In this document: piece after piece, positions 1 to 10,640 of the stretch
Numbering within the stretch: position 1 is the stretch's first letter
Layout: every line of letters starts with the position of its first letter
Assembly: GCF_964340395.1 (NCBI RefSeq)
Contig: NC_135565.1
Coordinates: forward strand, 2,650,001 to 2,714,000
DNA length: 64,000 nucleotides
DNA from: Glandiceps talaboti
Taxonomy: Eukaryota; Hemichordata; Enteropneusta; Spengelidae
Reading direction: 5' to 3'
The notes under the pieces: generated by a model
Databases searched by the model: none
The model's input: only the letters and a program-made list of their open reading frames with translations
Told to the model about the DNA's origin: nothing
Translations under genes and position numbers: made by a program

Positions 1-465
1 ATGTCAAAATGTAACGATGTATGGTCTGATGGTAAAAGCCACTGGTGAAGTTGTGAACGCACACGTCCGATGTTCTGGTTATAATGAGATCCAGTGTATG
101 TCCTTTCATGTGTCGTCGGAAACTTAACAATAACATGTTGCTCCAAAGTGTAGAAAGTCGTTAAAATGTGTGGCATCATTATTGCTAGGGTCATCGGTAT
201 GTATGTTAAAATCCCCAGCAATGACAAGATGGCCTCTTGCGTGAATGATGCCTTCAATAACGGTTGCAAATTCATCAAGAAAATCAGTTACTGTCCACGT
301 ACAGCTTTTATGCGAATACGGAGGTCGATAAATGACAATCAGACGAATTGTCGATGCCAGATTCATATTTCCATCTAGTACCTCAAAAGTCTTGAAGGAA
401 GATGTTTTGTTCACATTAAACTTGAGATTTTTCTTGGCAATGACAGCAACACCACCTGATTATAT
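1..465 (-). pseudogene. Non-LTR retrotransposon (LINE) endonuclease fragment, frameshifted
   Basis: On the minus strand the segment reads as part of an APE-type (exonuclease-endonuclease-phosphatase) domain of the kind found in Jockey/CR1/L2-like LINEs. It has a GGVAVIAKKNL stretch near 465-420, then LIVIYRPPYS, then AGDFNIHTDD (the conserved GDFN core) near 240-200. Downstream, LDLIITRTSD and PSDHTSL (the conserved Asp-His pair) lie in different frames from the main frame, and the main frame stops at 124-126. At least two frameshifts therefore separate conserved blocks. A stop also precedes the GGVAV segment. The element runs off the left window edge, so reverse transcriptase sequence, if present, would lie beyond base 1. 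Assignment to the LINE endonuclease class is confident; the clade is not resolved. Confidence 0.8.
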
Positions 466-1313
466 TTGTGATGATTTTACAAAAAACATTGAAAAGAAAT
501 TCCACGTTGTTTACTTACATATAAACAGCCGTCGCCACGTTCGAAACGCCCGCGAAAATAGTAACGCAGAGAAGTAGGTCAAAATTGCGACGGAGTAGCA
601 CAAAATCTACGTCACACGTGCGCGTACACGTTGAACGTGCAGCCGAAACTCTCTAATATACAAACACGTACTGCAGGCATGACATACATAATATTCGCGT
701 CAATTTTGGTCAGTGTTGTGGTGAAAAAGAGCCAACGGTTATCAAATGAACTAGATATGGTGTTATTGTTCCTAAAGTTTAGGGCATGTTGTTTGATGTC
801 GTGTACATTATAAAATATGAAAAAGCAAGGTATTTTTTTCGCATTTGGCGACTTGGCGAACGTATAGAGTAGTATGAGAAACCCCACACACGTCTATTTT
901 CAAAAAAAAATTATATATAAAAGTTATTTTATCACAAGCAGGAAAAGTTACCTTATAAGTTCTGCGGCTACAATCTCTTCGTAAATTTTCTTTGGCGCGA
1001 ATGTCGAAGGTGCTAATGTTGTCACGTGATTAGGGGTAGACCATTCGATATCCTGGGGGGGGTGGCTTGGAAGATTGGAGAGTCATTATTTTTTCCCCAA
1101 CTGCTTGTCAGTGAATTGTTTTTTTCTCCTTTGCCTATGCTGGCAACTTTATTTTTCTTTCCTTCTTTGAGATATCCGGATTTTTTTTACGTCAATGTTG
1201 AACACCTACTTTTGTTGCCACAATTTTCTGTTTGGTTTTCGCACAGGGTAATACAGAGAATAAAAAGATGCTGTTCTATCACACACACATTATATTTAGA
1301 AAACTACATATTT
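466..1313. other. No gene recognised
   Basis: This stretch is AT-rich with scattered stops on both strands. Around 1030-1065 a short G-rich motif (GGGGTAGACCATTCGATAT) resembles one near 9863-9890, suggesting remnants of a dispersed repeat. I see no splice-bounded open frame worth calling. Confidence 0.4.
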
Positions 1314-1317
1314 CATA

Positions 1318-1759
1318 TGTGAGCCAAGATTTCTCGTTCTCTCGATTGGTCACTTGTTGTGTTCGACAGGTGTAAGTTTGGATATTTTACATTCAAATGA
1401 GCTTTAATAAGGCGAGCCACACCCGGCCCAGACGTGACACTTCCAGAACGGGCGCCTTGCCGTAGGTAGTGTCACTCAATGTCCCTCTCGGTCTAGCCAA
1501 CGTGCGGGGTAAGAGTTTATGTACTATTTATAATTCATTATACTTGTGTTACTTTTATTAGTCCTATTTAATGAATTATTGTTCGCCTTATGTATCTGCT
1601 TTGAGTTGTGTAAACTTTCGTATGCTTTTCTTTTTTTGTATACTCATTGTAGGTTTTTTCTAGTCGTCTATTGTCTACACATGAGTGTGAATAAAGTCTT
1701 GTTTAGAGATTGAGTGAAACACGTCTCTTTGCCGCAGTTATTTAGTGACCCCGGTCACA
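1318..1759 (+). repeat. 5' LTR of the retrotransposon
   Basis: This is a 442-bp LTR with canonical TG...CA ends. An AATAAA polyadenylation signal lies at 1690-1695, near its 3' part. Differences from the 3' LTR include CCCGGCCCAGACG versus CCCCAGACG, GCCAACG versus GCCTACG and CACATGAG versus CACGTTAG. Confidence 0.92.
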
Positions 1760-1761
1760 TT

Positions 1762-1779
1762 TGGCGTAGTCGGCAGGAT
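1762..1779 (+). other. Primer-binding site, tRNA-Ser type
   Basis: Two bases after the 5' LTR lies TGGCGTAGTCGGCAGGAT. Its complement ends ...CTGCCGACTACGCCA, which matches the 3' end of animal cytosolic tRNA-Ser (AGA/UGA isoacceptors, acceptor stem GUAGUCG). Minus-strand DNA synthesis of the family would therefore be primed by tRNA-Ser. The tRNA match is from memory of the tRNA sequence. Confidence 0.75.
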
Positions 1780-2268
1780 GAATTGGACGTCCCTGTACCG
1801 ACTAACAAACTTGACAAAAGTGAGACTGACAGTGACGATGACGAAACGTATGTCTTACGTATACCACGTGACGATATTTCATTACCTGATGTTCATTCAA
1901 AACCTAGAGAAACTGTTATCGAGTCAGACTTAATTGACTATAATAAAACCACTCCTAATTATACTGTAACTGAAACCTCTAATCATACACACCCCACTAA
2001 AAATTCACATATCGATGATCAACACGAAGTTCAGCTGACTGATAGTCATAATATACCTTTGAGACGCAGTTCACGTAGTACTGCTGGTAAACATAGTAAT
2101 CCGTACCATCTACCCCGTTCTGTTCTCCAACAGTCCCAAGTAGTTGACAATATAGAACATAGTAATCCTCAACCTTCGGTAATTGAACTAGGAAATGTAC
2201 TGACTAATCTAGGATCAACTTTAGGAGAAGTAATCCTCAAGGGTTGGTTGAAAACTAATAATAAATAA
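1777..2268 (+). pseudogene. Remnant polyprotein C-terminus (post-integrase tail) of the LTR element
   Basis: An open frame of about 163 codons runs from within the primer-binding site to a TAA at 2266-2268. It is hydrophilic, with an acidic stretch (KSETDSDDDETY) and the basic motif LRRSSRSTAGKHSNPYHLP. That motif is typical of the tail following integrase in Gypsy- or BEL-like polyproteins of marine invertebrates. No catalytic domain is present and there is no clear independent start codon. The frame abuts the primer site directly, so one large deletion removed everything between the start of the interior and the end of pol. Confidence 0.7.
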
Positions 2269-2376
2269 CTAGAGAAAAAAAATCTAACCCCTAACGTAGT
2301 GTATATAAGTTTTGTTTTGTTATTGTTGTAAGTTTAAATTTTGTTGAGTAATCTGCCGAGACAGCAGCATTTAAGT

Positions 2377-2386
2377 GGGGAGAGAA
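2377..2386 (+). other. Polypurine tract of the LTR element
   Basis: GGGGAGAGAA sits directly against the first base of the 3' LTR (TGTGAGCC at 2387). This is the expected position and composition for the plus-strand primer. Confidence 0.8.
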
Positions 2387-2822
2387 TGTGAGCCAAGATT
2401 TCTCGTTCTCTCGATTGGTCACTTGTTGTGTTCGACAGGTGTAAGTTTGGATATTTTACATTCAAATGAGCTTTATAAGGCGAGCCACACCCCAGACGTG
2501 ACACTTCCAGAACGGGCGCCTTGCCGTAGGTAGTGTCACTCAATGTCCCTCTCGGTCTAGCCTACGTGCGGGGTAAGAGTTTATGTACTATTTATAATTC
2601 ATTATACTTGTGTTACTTTTATTAGTCCTATTTAATGAATTATTGTTCGCCTTATGTATCTGCTTTGAGTTGTGTAAACTTTCGTATGCTTTTCTTTTTT
2701 TGTATACTCATTGTAGGTTTTTTCTAGTCGTCTATTGTCTACACGTTAGTGTGAATAAAGTCTTGTTAGAGATTGAGTGAAACACGTCTCTTTGCCGCAG
2801 TTATTTAGTGACCCCGGTCACA
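2387..2822 (+). repeat. 3' LTR of the retrotransposon
   Basis: This 436-bp copy of the 5' LTR has the AATAAA at 2754-2759. It is followed by the CATA target duplication. Confidence 0.92.
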
Positions 2823-2984
2823 CATACATGATTGATTTTCAATTAAATAAACATAATTGACAGTTTTTGTATACCATGGTATGATGCCACATTGAACATG
2901 CAAATCGGAAACTTGATTGCCGGGTGACCTCAAACATTCAGATAGACCAGTCAGTTTCTCCAGCCGGGGGGGGGGGGGGGGTGA

Positions 2985-3560
2985 CAGTGTTTTTTTGCAT
3001 TGGGCCAACAAAATGGGATATGTCCACCTCTTGTGTGAGTGTGTGTGAGTGGGGGGTTGGGGGTTCTAGGGGTCTCTCATAGAGGCCCTGGAGGATTATT
3101 ACTTATAAAGGCAATGTTTAGGCTATTCACAGACACTTTCAGACAATAATTTACAAACTTTACAAGACAGCTCTAACATGTAAAAAGCTACTACATAAGG
3201 TTAAATCATTTTTTAAATAAAGTTTCATTGCATCTTGACAGAGGTGGGGGAAAGAACTTTGATTTGAGACTGGAACATGTCTACCTCATATGGGGGGGGG
3301 GGGGGTTCTAGGGGGTCTCCCCCTAGAAGCTCTGGAGGATTATTACTCTTATAGTCAATTTTCAGGCTATTCACAAACACTTTCAGACAGCAATTTGCAA
3401 GCTTTATAAGACAGCTCTAACATGTAAAAAGCAACTACACATGGTTGACACATTTTTGAAATAAAGTTTCATGGCATCTTGACAGTAAGAGATTGAGAAA
3501 AGAACTTTGATTTGAGACTGGAACATGTCTACCTCTTACGGGGGTCCTAGGGGGTCTCCC
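2985..3560. repeat. Tandem duplication of a ~243-bp unit with G-rich junctions
   Basis: Two near-full copies plus a partial third share landmarks in the same order: TTCTAGGGG...TCTC, GGAGGATTATTACT, GGCTATTCAC, CACTTTCAGACA, AAGACAGCTCTAACATG, AAATAAAGTTTCAT and GGAACATGTCTACCTC. The landmarks recur about 240 bp apart (near 3061, 3305 and 3543). Poly-G tracts mark the unit boundaries. No coding frame is maintained across copies. Confidence 0.75.
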
Positions 3561-5409
3561 CCCCCCCTAGAAGCTTTTGAAGTTTTTTACCAATTTTGGT
3601 GAATCTTCAGTTGTTGGTTTAACGAATTAGTGGCCTATGGGGTCCAGGGGGTTTCCGTCTGGCAGATCTGCAGTTTTTTGTAACAGTTTCTACTTAGGCA
3701 ATTTTTAGGTTATTCTGGTAATATTGCCAAGCTTCGAAAAGCTAAAGTAAATAGAACTTTTAGATAAGTTTTCCATGTTATAAAAGTGGGCCTGTAACAT
3801 TGGTATGGGGGCATTGATAGTGCATGTACTTTAAGTAAAGTCACTGATGTGTTAGAGCACTTTAGGAGGTCATACCTAGTGTACAATAGAAACTTGAATT
3901 TGATTTGTGGTGTCGATACATGTAGTGTCCGAAATAGGAAGTATATTCACCCCTTCTACAAATTCATACTTAGGGAGGCCCATAGTGGAAAAAAGGGTAA
4001 TTTTGGGGTTTCTTCACTTTTTAACAGTTAATAAAATCTGAATTACTGGGATCACAAGGTTAATATTGCTCATAATGAAAATACTGTTATATGTTAGTCT
4101 ATATGTGTTCTAACTTTTTGTTTGAACAACTTGGAAAAAAAGTTATTTTGGGGCAAATATCACAAAATCTATCATTTATACACAGGTATAAAGAAAATTT
4201 TTGGGTAAATACACATTTCTTTTCATTTTCATTATTTCAACGCTGAAACTTTCAAAATGAGTGTATCTTGGCATGAATACATCACTCCAAACTATATTTT
4301 GTGACTAGAATATAAATATGCAAATTTATGCAAATTATTTTGATATAAAAATAACTTTTACACAGTAAATATAGCCAATTTTAGCCACTGCTGGAGTAAA
4401 ATCTTGAAGTGTAATGTCTATTCTTTTTGGTCACATCCATTTAGAATGTAAACCTTACTGAGAATAAGTAAAGTTTATAAATACTTGAAATTAACTTTAT
4501 GGAATAAATTGAGTTGAAAATTGACAAAAACTTAGTTTTTGGCAACTTTTCAGGGTAGCAAATAAAAACATGACAATTTAAGACATACATTGACTCCAAC
4601 CTGAACAAGTGAACTCAGTTTTATTTGCACATAGCTGTTTACAAAGTTATTGATATCACAAATAATTAAAGCTCACACAACCAGAAATAGAGTTAGTGTG
4701 TTAAATTCAATTTAAAAAATGCTAAAAATCAATTTTGTCACAATTTCGCGATATCTGCAATAAAAAGTCAAATTTCCAATCTGTACTGCTTCATCACATT
4801 TGTTGTTATGATTTTGACATGGTGAAACATTTCACAAAGTTGCTATGGGGGTCAATAATCAAATTGTCATTTTTTAATAAGAAATAAAGCACCTGCAAAT
4901 ATGTCATGTTGAATGTTGTGAATGGTGCATCATGGGAAATACAGCAATAAATATGAACCCATCACTAAATTGTAAACAATCTCGCATTGATCGTAACCAC
5001 AAATAACACATTTAGTTACCAAGTTCCTTTTGAGTTGATTATTCTATCAAGATTAGGTATTACAGTAACTACAAACAATCCCACTGTCCTTTGCATAGCA
5101 CGTTCAGTTGCGCTTGGAAGCTACCTATTGTCAAAACCCTAATAATTAGCAGTATAAAAATATATACAAACATCAAAGCACTTAGACTGCATGTTTCTAT
5201 TTGTAGATATTGTTACATAAATTGTGGTACCAAATCAGGTATAGTAATTAATTTACAGGAAAGCTATTGATGTATGGCTATAGTTATCCAATACAATAAA
5301 ACTGATAAAGTCACATTATGCAAATGATCAGAGTTGATAAATTGTGGTACCTATTGTGGTATCAGTCTACTGTTTGCGATAACAGTGGAATCTGTTTTCA
5401 AACATTTAA
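3561..5409. other. AT-rich, no gene recognised
   Basis: Both strands are full of stops. I found no splice-bounded exon with coding character. Near 5220 and 5340 the phrase AAATTGTGGTACC occurs twice in direct orientation. Confidence 0.4.
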
Positions 5410-5538
5410 TGTTCATTATTCAACAAGCATGGCATTCGTTCGTTCACTCATGGTAACCTACCAATGGGTGTGATTCCACAAGGCTACTGTGAAGGTGAAT
5501 CTAGTGATTTACCAGAGAACACACCGATGAGTGTATAG
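5410..5538 (+). CDS. Possible 3'-terminal exon of an unknown plus-strand gene
   Basis: A frame open from 5410 to a TAG at 5536-5538 has plausible coding composition: ...NKHGIRSFTHGNLPMG, then VIPQGYCEGESSDLPENT, ending PMSV. A possible acceptor (ending CAACAAG) sits near its start. I do not recognise the protein and see no matching upstream exon. It could equally be a transposon remnant or chance. The candidate minus-strand exon at 5653-5743 faces it, which would make two convergent gene ends about 115 bp apart. Confidence 0.2.
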   Translation, partial: CSLFNKHGIRSFTHGNLPMGVIPQGYCEGESSDLPENTPMSV

Positions 5539-5652
5539 TTTACCAGCAGTAAAACAGCAATTATGTACATCAACTATTTAAATTAGTTGATATGTTTTGG
5601 ACATCCTCCTCGGATGACCCACTGTACACATTATAATTACATGTCTGCTGTT

Positions 5653-5743
5653 TCAGTTCTGGCTTGTGTAATGTATTTCAAGGAATTCATGATTTGTTAG
5701 GGGTTGCTGCCGAGCTGTTTCAGAAGACGATGAAATTACTGAT
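5653..5743 (-). CDS. Possible 3'-terminal exon of an unknown minus-strand gene
   Basis: A good acceptor (TTTATTTTATAG) ends at 5744 on the minus strand. The exon then reads, after one base completing a codon, SVISSSSETARQQPLTNHEF and LEIHYTSQN followed by TGA. The phase (2) and position of the frame resemble the tail exons of genes B and C. However, no donor in the gene A TM4 exon gives a compatible phase, so linkage to gene A is not supported. Another frame of the same exon contains a short ATG-started reading frame, so the call is weak. Confidence 0.22.
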
Positions 5744-5747
5744 CTAT

Positions 5748-8370
5748 AAAATAAAATATAAATTATGAAATTATTTATACATATACATATATTGCAGTGA
5801 TACAGGTTAGTTAACAAAAGAATTATTAATGTCGACAATTTATACATACTACATACAACAACAGACTTTAGCCTTTTAACTTTATAATAAAATGAAAATG
5901 AAATAAATTTATCTAAATTTACAATTCAGTAGTTATCTTTAGATCTTTGCAGCCAAATTCATAAACGTTTAATATACTGATAAAATTGATTTAAATTTTA
6001 GAGACAAACTGAAGTAAAATTGTGATACTGAGATGGTGATAAATTGCACATCAATAATTTTATGTAAAGATAGCGCATTGAAATTTGTATGTGTGGAAAT
6101 CAGTAATCATAAATGTCAGTTGAGATATTAATTTACTTTTATTACATAATGGGTATAGTAAGATGAAAACATTCAACTATAACGCTAACAAGAACACATA
6201 AATATATTATAAACAATCATTATAAAAATTAGCATCTGCCACTTATATAAGTACAAGAACTTAGCAAAATCGCCACCAACGTCAAATGTCACGCCAATCT
6301 GTTTACGTTATTGACTCGACCCAAGGAAGCGTCAAAAGGCAAATCAATAACTATTAGTTGCTTTAAATACAACGAAGTTTTAAAATGACATCAACATTGT
6401 TTGGTTACAATATTCGCCTTGAACGGGATTTTGTATAGATGACATTTTAGTTCGAACGAATTATTGTTACTTCCGGTTACAACAACACTACGCGATCCTT
6501 TCAGATCTGACGGCATTAGAATTGACAGTCACAATATAAATACCACACACAGTGATTAATTCCTATACGGAAATAGTGACCAATTTAAGAAAACAGTAAA
6601 AAATATCATACTTGTCACGTAAACTACTGTAAACAAAACTTACCGACATAGTTCATCGTTGAAACCTCGGTTCACTAACACCACGCCTGGGTCAACATCT
6701 AGTGTGTACTGCTAGCTGGAGGCGCTGGCCTCGACGGTGATCCCCAAGTTCAAATTGTAATCGCGCGTACATTTTCCGTCGAATATCATTGAAATTTCAC
6801 ACAAATGTAATACTAATCATAAATTTTCAAACTGTATGGGGTGCATATTGAAATAAAGAAACCCCTGGAAAACATAATCACCTGAAATTTCATAGTTTTT
6901 ACGGCGCGTACAGACGGTCTACAGCGTTAACGATAATGGCCGCACCCTGTTGTATCGTCTTATTCACGCCAAGTACTTTTAAAAGAACTAATTTGATTGG
7001 CTGTAGACTGAAAACTGACGCTGCGAGAACAAATCAAAGCAAGCATACTATATTTACTGTTATGACCTTTGGCACCCCTTCAGAACGTTTTTTAGAAAAT
7101 AATGTGACCGTCACGTAATACAGTGTACGCGCGCTACTGAAAACGGACGAAATTGTACTTTCAAAGTAGCTGTAATTTAATAATTTCAGATGTCAATGTA
7201 AAATTATCTTAATGCCCAAATAGAAAAAATTGTGTAGATTTTGAAAATGCAAGAAAAACGCCAATTTATGAATTATTTCTTGCTGTATACCTCACTCAAA
7301 AATAGATGAGCACGCAGTGCATGTACATTTATCGTGTGTGGGCCTCCCTATCATACTGAAGAGACTAGAACGGTACGAGCAGGTTGAACAGTACACTCGA
7401 ACTTGTGTATCATTTCCCTGCCAAGACATTTTTTTGTCGGTTTGACCACTTCGTCGCGTCGCAAGCAATAACCTTTGACATATACCTACGTGTCAAATGA
7501 CGTTCAATGTTATGGCCGCCATGTTTTTAGTATAAATATTCTATTTCAGCAAGTATTTTTTATATCATTTCGATTTATCACCACGATTACCACTTATAAA
7601 TAGTATACAATGTCTATGAATGCTTGATTTCCGCTGAATATCATTTTATTTCCAACTTGAATGCAAGTAGCGACATCGGAAAGATCAACATCGCCCTAAA
7701 CGAACTTCGAATTGAATAGAGTTTTACTATCGATACCTCAACAAGTTTTCAGTCATTTTATTCGTAAATATTAGCAATTTCATAGCATTTTTGCCAAATT
7801 CCTGCCGCTAGAAGACTTGACCTCGATGACCTGTAACTTTTATATATTTACGCATGTGCAACAGTTAGCTCTTGCGACTCACCATGCAACTAGTTGCATC
7901 GTGTACGCGCTCCCGTCGCAGTTGCTAGCCTCGTCGCATGCGACAAATTGCTTCTTGAGTTGCATCGTGTAACTGGGCCTTTAAGTTTGACGGTAAATTG
8001 AGATGAAAATGGCGAAAGATTGCAAGTGTGTATCAATTTTATCAATAGAGAATCGGTAGCCTATATACTATTTAGGAGTGAACGCAGTGTGTGGTCATCG
8101 CGTCCAGCACGCGACTATCAATATATCGCAGCTATATATCGCTACATTGGAACGCATGCGTACTGTATACTGTAATCAGTTGGTGGAAACAATAGTAAAC
8201 ATGAATTTACACAGCGTCTCGTACATTTTATTAAGACAATAAAAATGCACCACTCTGGATGCCTATTCCGCCTGTGTTAAAACGTGCTGAAATATAAATA
8301 GAATAGGGCGGACTGGGAGTAACATCAACATGCGTAATGCATGTCTAACATATGGAAATCCGATTACGGC
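5748..8370. other. No gene recognised
   Basis: This is mostly AT-rich. A donor-like site on the minus strand at 6643/6644 follows a short ATG-containing stretch but leads to no compatible next exon. Around 7885-7980 there are TGCAACTAGTTGCA and repeated GTTGCATCGTGTA phrases, likely a dispersed-repeat end. Confidence 0.35.
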
Positions 8371-8600
8371 ATGCGACCTGCGACCCTCGACTTGCACAAT
8401 TGCGATCTGCGACTTGCACAACTGCGACCTGCGACTTGCACAACTGCGACTTGCGACTTGCACAATTGCGACCTGCGACTGCGACTTGCACAACTGTGAT
8501 CTGCGACTTGCACAACTGCGATCTGCGACTTCCATAATTGCGACCTGCGACTTGTACAACTGCGACCTGCGAGCTGCATAACTGCGACCTACGACTTGTA
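8371..8600. repeat. Minisatellite, ~20-22 bp unit (GCGACTTGCACAACT type)
   Basis: There are about ten variants of GCGACCTGCGACTTGCACAA in tandem. Long open frames appear on both strands through it, but they are repeat artefacts. Confidence 0.9.
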
Positions 8601-8733
8601 AACCACTGTGACATGTTTTCATTTTAATAAATATAAATGACATAAATAAATTGATTTTGGCAATTTGTAACACTTCAATGATTGCGCGTTTGTTTACAAC
8701 CTCGTTTCCAGAAGTGATGTGTATCACGTGCGC

Positions 8734-8946
8734 CAATCTGATTAAAATCCGATGTTGTGAAAGCGGCTTGATGTCCTTATTTACCTCTATTCATCACGTT
8801 TGTTTTGTTCGGAGTGATCGCCGAAGGTGGCGATCACTCCGAACAAAACAAACGTCACTCCGAACAAAACAAACGTCACAACACGATGAATAGAGGTAAA
8901 TAAGGACATCTAGCCGCTTTCACCACATCGGATTTTAATCAGATTG
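8734..8946. mobile_element. Fold-back MITE, copy 1 (CAATCTGATTAAAATCCGA ends)
   Basis: The segment begins CAATCTGATTAAAATCCGA and ends with its reverse complement. The arms remain complementary for about 100 bp (GTCCTTATTTACCTCTATTC on the left, its complement on the right) and meet at a GATCGCC/GGCGATC centre. The right arm carries a small tandem duplication of the segment containing AAACAAACGTCACTCCGAAC. There is no coding capacity. The same termini occur at 15223-15461. Confidence 0.85.
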
Positions 8947-9193
8947 CTACTTATCATGCCAAACAACATGGAACAGTTTGTAAAAATTACATATCAAAGT
9001 GTTCAAAAGATATCTTGCCTTCAATACTATTGAGTTTTACAGTGAGATGGTGGTGGTACAGAACAAGTTCTAACATGTACTCGTAAGTCGTACTGCAACT
9101 AAAAATCTGAATAGCACTCCCAGTGGCCAAACTGTATAATCTTTCATCTTTCAGTTAGCTAGTCAATGCCCATGAACAGACTATATTACATTG

Positions 9194-9236
9194 AGGGTGG
9201 GGGGTGGGGGTGGGGGTGGGGTGGGGGATGGGGGGT
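9194..9236 (+). repeat. G-rich tract (GGGGGT)n
   Basis: Successive runs of four to six G separated by single T or A occupy this stretch, which has potential to form G-quadruplexes. It lies just upstream of the broken gene at 9342-9816. Confidence 0.7.
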
Positions 9237-9341
9237 GGTTCAATATATCATTCTTTCTTCTTGGGTATTTTGCAGATTTCCCAAGCCTTGTTGGCAAACT
9301 TCAACAGTCCCTCAAATTTCAAGAGAATCCGACACCGTTGA

Positions 9342-9816
9342 TGGACTACACGCGTATGTTGTCATATTCACATGCGCCAGGACTGTATCATACGATACAC
9401 AAGTCCATCTCTACAAACAGGCAACACAGTGTGTCCAGGGAGGTTTTACAACACCAACGGACATCTTCCTTGTTGGCAAATGTTGCATACACTTTGCTAT
9501 TTCAGGTAACTGTAGGACTTCAACATCTTCTTTACACTTTCTACCTATATTTAAAAAAAAAAAGTCATGTTAGTACAATTCTTGATTAATATTCAACAAC
9601 TTTCTGATATTTCTTGTGTTTAGGTCACAAGTTACAAATGAAATCCCAATGGTAGTTGGTCAGTACATGGCGCAACATGGTACATCAAGTACAGCACTGG
9701 CATTAGGTCCAGTTTTGGGATTTGGACTGAATCCAATGACAATATGCAGAACTAAAAACAGGATAGCCAGTGGTCATAACCAAATAGTGGCAACTAAAAT
9801 ATCAAATAACTTGGAG
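9342..9816 (+). pseudogene. Two-exon remnant of an unknown, possibly transposon-related protein
   Basis: The upstream exon part is open from 9342 to the donor TTTCAG|GTAAC (exon end 9505). It reads ...SPSLQTGNTVCPGRFYNTNG then HLPCWQMLHTLCYF. The second exon runs from acceptor TTGTGTTTAG (exon start 9624) to donor GGAG|GTAAAC (9816). It reads SQVTNEIPMVVGQYMAQHGT, then SSTALALGPVLGFGLNPMT. Phase 2 matches across the 118-bp intron. A TGA at 9339-9341 breaks the frame upstream, so this looks like a decayed copy. The composition reminds me of multi-copy transposon-associated proteins of marine invertebrates, but I cannot name a family. Confidence 0.35.
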
Positions 9817-9819
9817 GTA

Positions 9820-10500
9820 AACTCAAATTTTCGAGATGGTTTCCTACAATATGTCAGAATTTAGGGGAGAACCATTTGATTTCTGGGAGAGGGGTTGGTG
9901 GATGGAAGAAGTGGGTATGGCAGCAATTTTTTTCCATCACTGTGACAGCAAACCTAGTGTATTCAATACATTGCGAAAAAAAATTGTCTATGTAGGAGAA
10001 ACCAGATCACCTATCACAAATCAGGAAAACAATAAATACGAACCAGTTACTTCAACGGACCATCTCACTCAATCAAACACTTCAGGATCATAGCAATTGA
10101 AAAACTCGACACACCAGATAAAACCTACCGTCAACTACGGATACGTGGATCAATGGGGGTAAATAGATACAGTCACTTACCAATGGCATCAATAGAAAGC
10201 AGTAACATAGTAACCAATAATCACCAGTACTCAACAGCTACAGCTGGCTGTGTGTAATATTCATACCATTCCAGGACAAAAACACTATTTTGCATGACAA
10301 TAACTGCTGTTCTCAGTATTTAAAATTTAACAGGACTTGATTTCTTTGACAGAACTGGAGACCCACCGGTGAAGAGAAGCTCAGTCTCTTCGAAATATTT
10401 GGGTCAGAACTGTGTGGTTTACTATATTATTTAATATATAGAGAACCTCAGTGTAAAGTTATATATATAGACTTTTTTCTTTCTTTTCACCTCTCTCACT
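9820..10500. other. No gene recognised
   Basis: An open frame at 9836-10093 contains RGEPFDFWERGWW, resembling the motif near 1030. It has no splice support and is judged a dispersed-repeat translation. Confidence 0.35.
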
Positions 10501-10506
10501 CTCTCA

Positions 10507-10565
<59 letters not shown>

Positions 10566-10580
10566 GCACACACACACACA
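10507..10580. repeat. (CA)n microsatellite
   Basis: CA dinucleotides in tandem with two CG interruptions. Confidence 0.97.
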
Positions 10581-10640
10581 CTTCGTATTTTATGTATAAA
10601 GCAAATACTTATGTCGTGACGTCTTCAAGTGTTATCCTAT

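Larger units (their letters stand above)
1314..2826 (+). mobile_element. Internally deleted LTR retrotransposon with 4-bp target site duplication
   Basis: Two direct repeats of about 440 bp (1318-1759 and 2387-2822), both starting TGTGAGCC and ending GGTCACA, flank a 627-bp interior. CATA stands immediately outside both ends (1314-1317 and 2823-2826) and is read as the target site duplication. A primer-binding site follows the first LTR and a purine tract precedes the second, fixing the plus-strand orientation. The interior keeps only the end of a polyprotein frame; gag, protease, reverse transcriptase, RNase H and most of integrase are absent. The two LTRs differ by only a handful of substitutions and small indels, so the insertion is recent. 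It could only move using enzymes from a full-length relative. Confidence 0.9.

Noticed and set aside
6644-6720. Possible minus-strand first exon (ATG AAC TAT GTC G|GTAAG)
   Set aside because: The donor is good, but no downstream exon with a compatible phase was found; joining to 5743 gives an immediate stop.
9836-10093. 85-codon plus-strand frame (RGEPFDFWERGWW...)
   Set aside because: No splice or start support, and a related motif near 1030 indicates a dispersed repeat.
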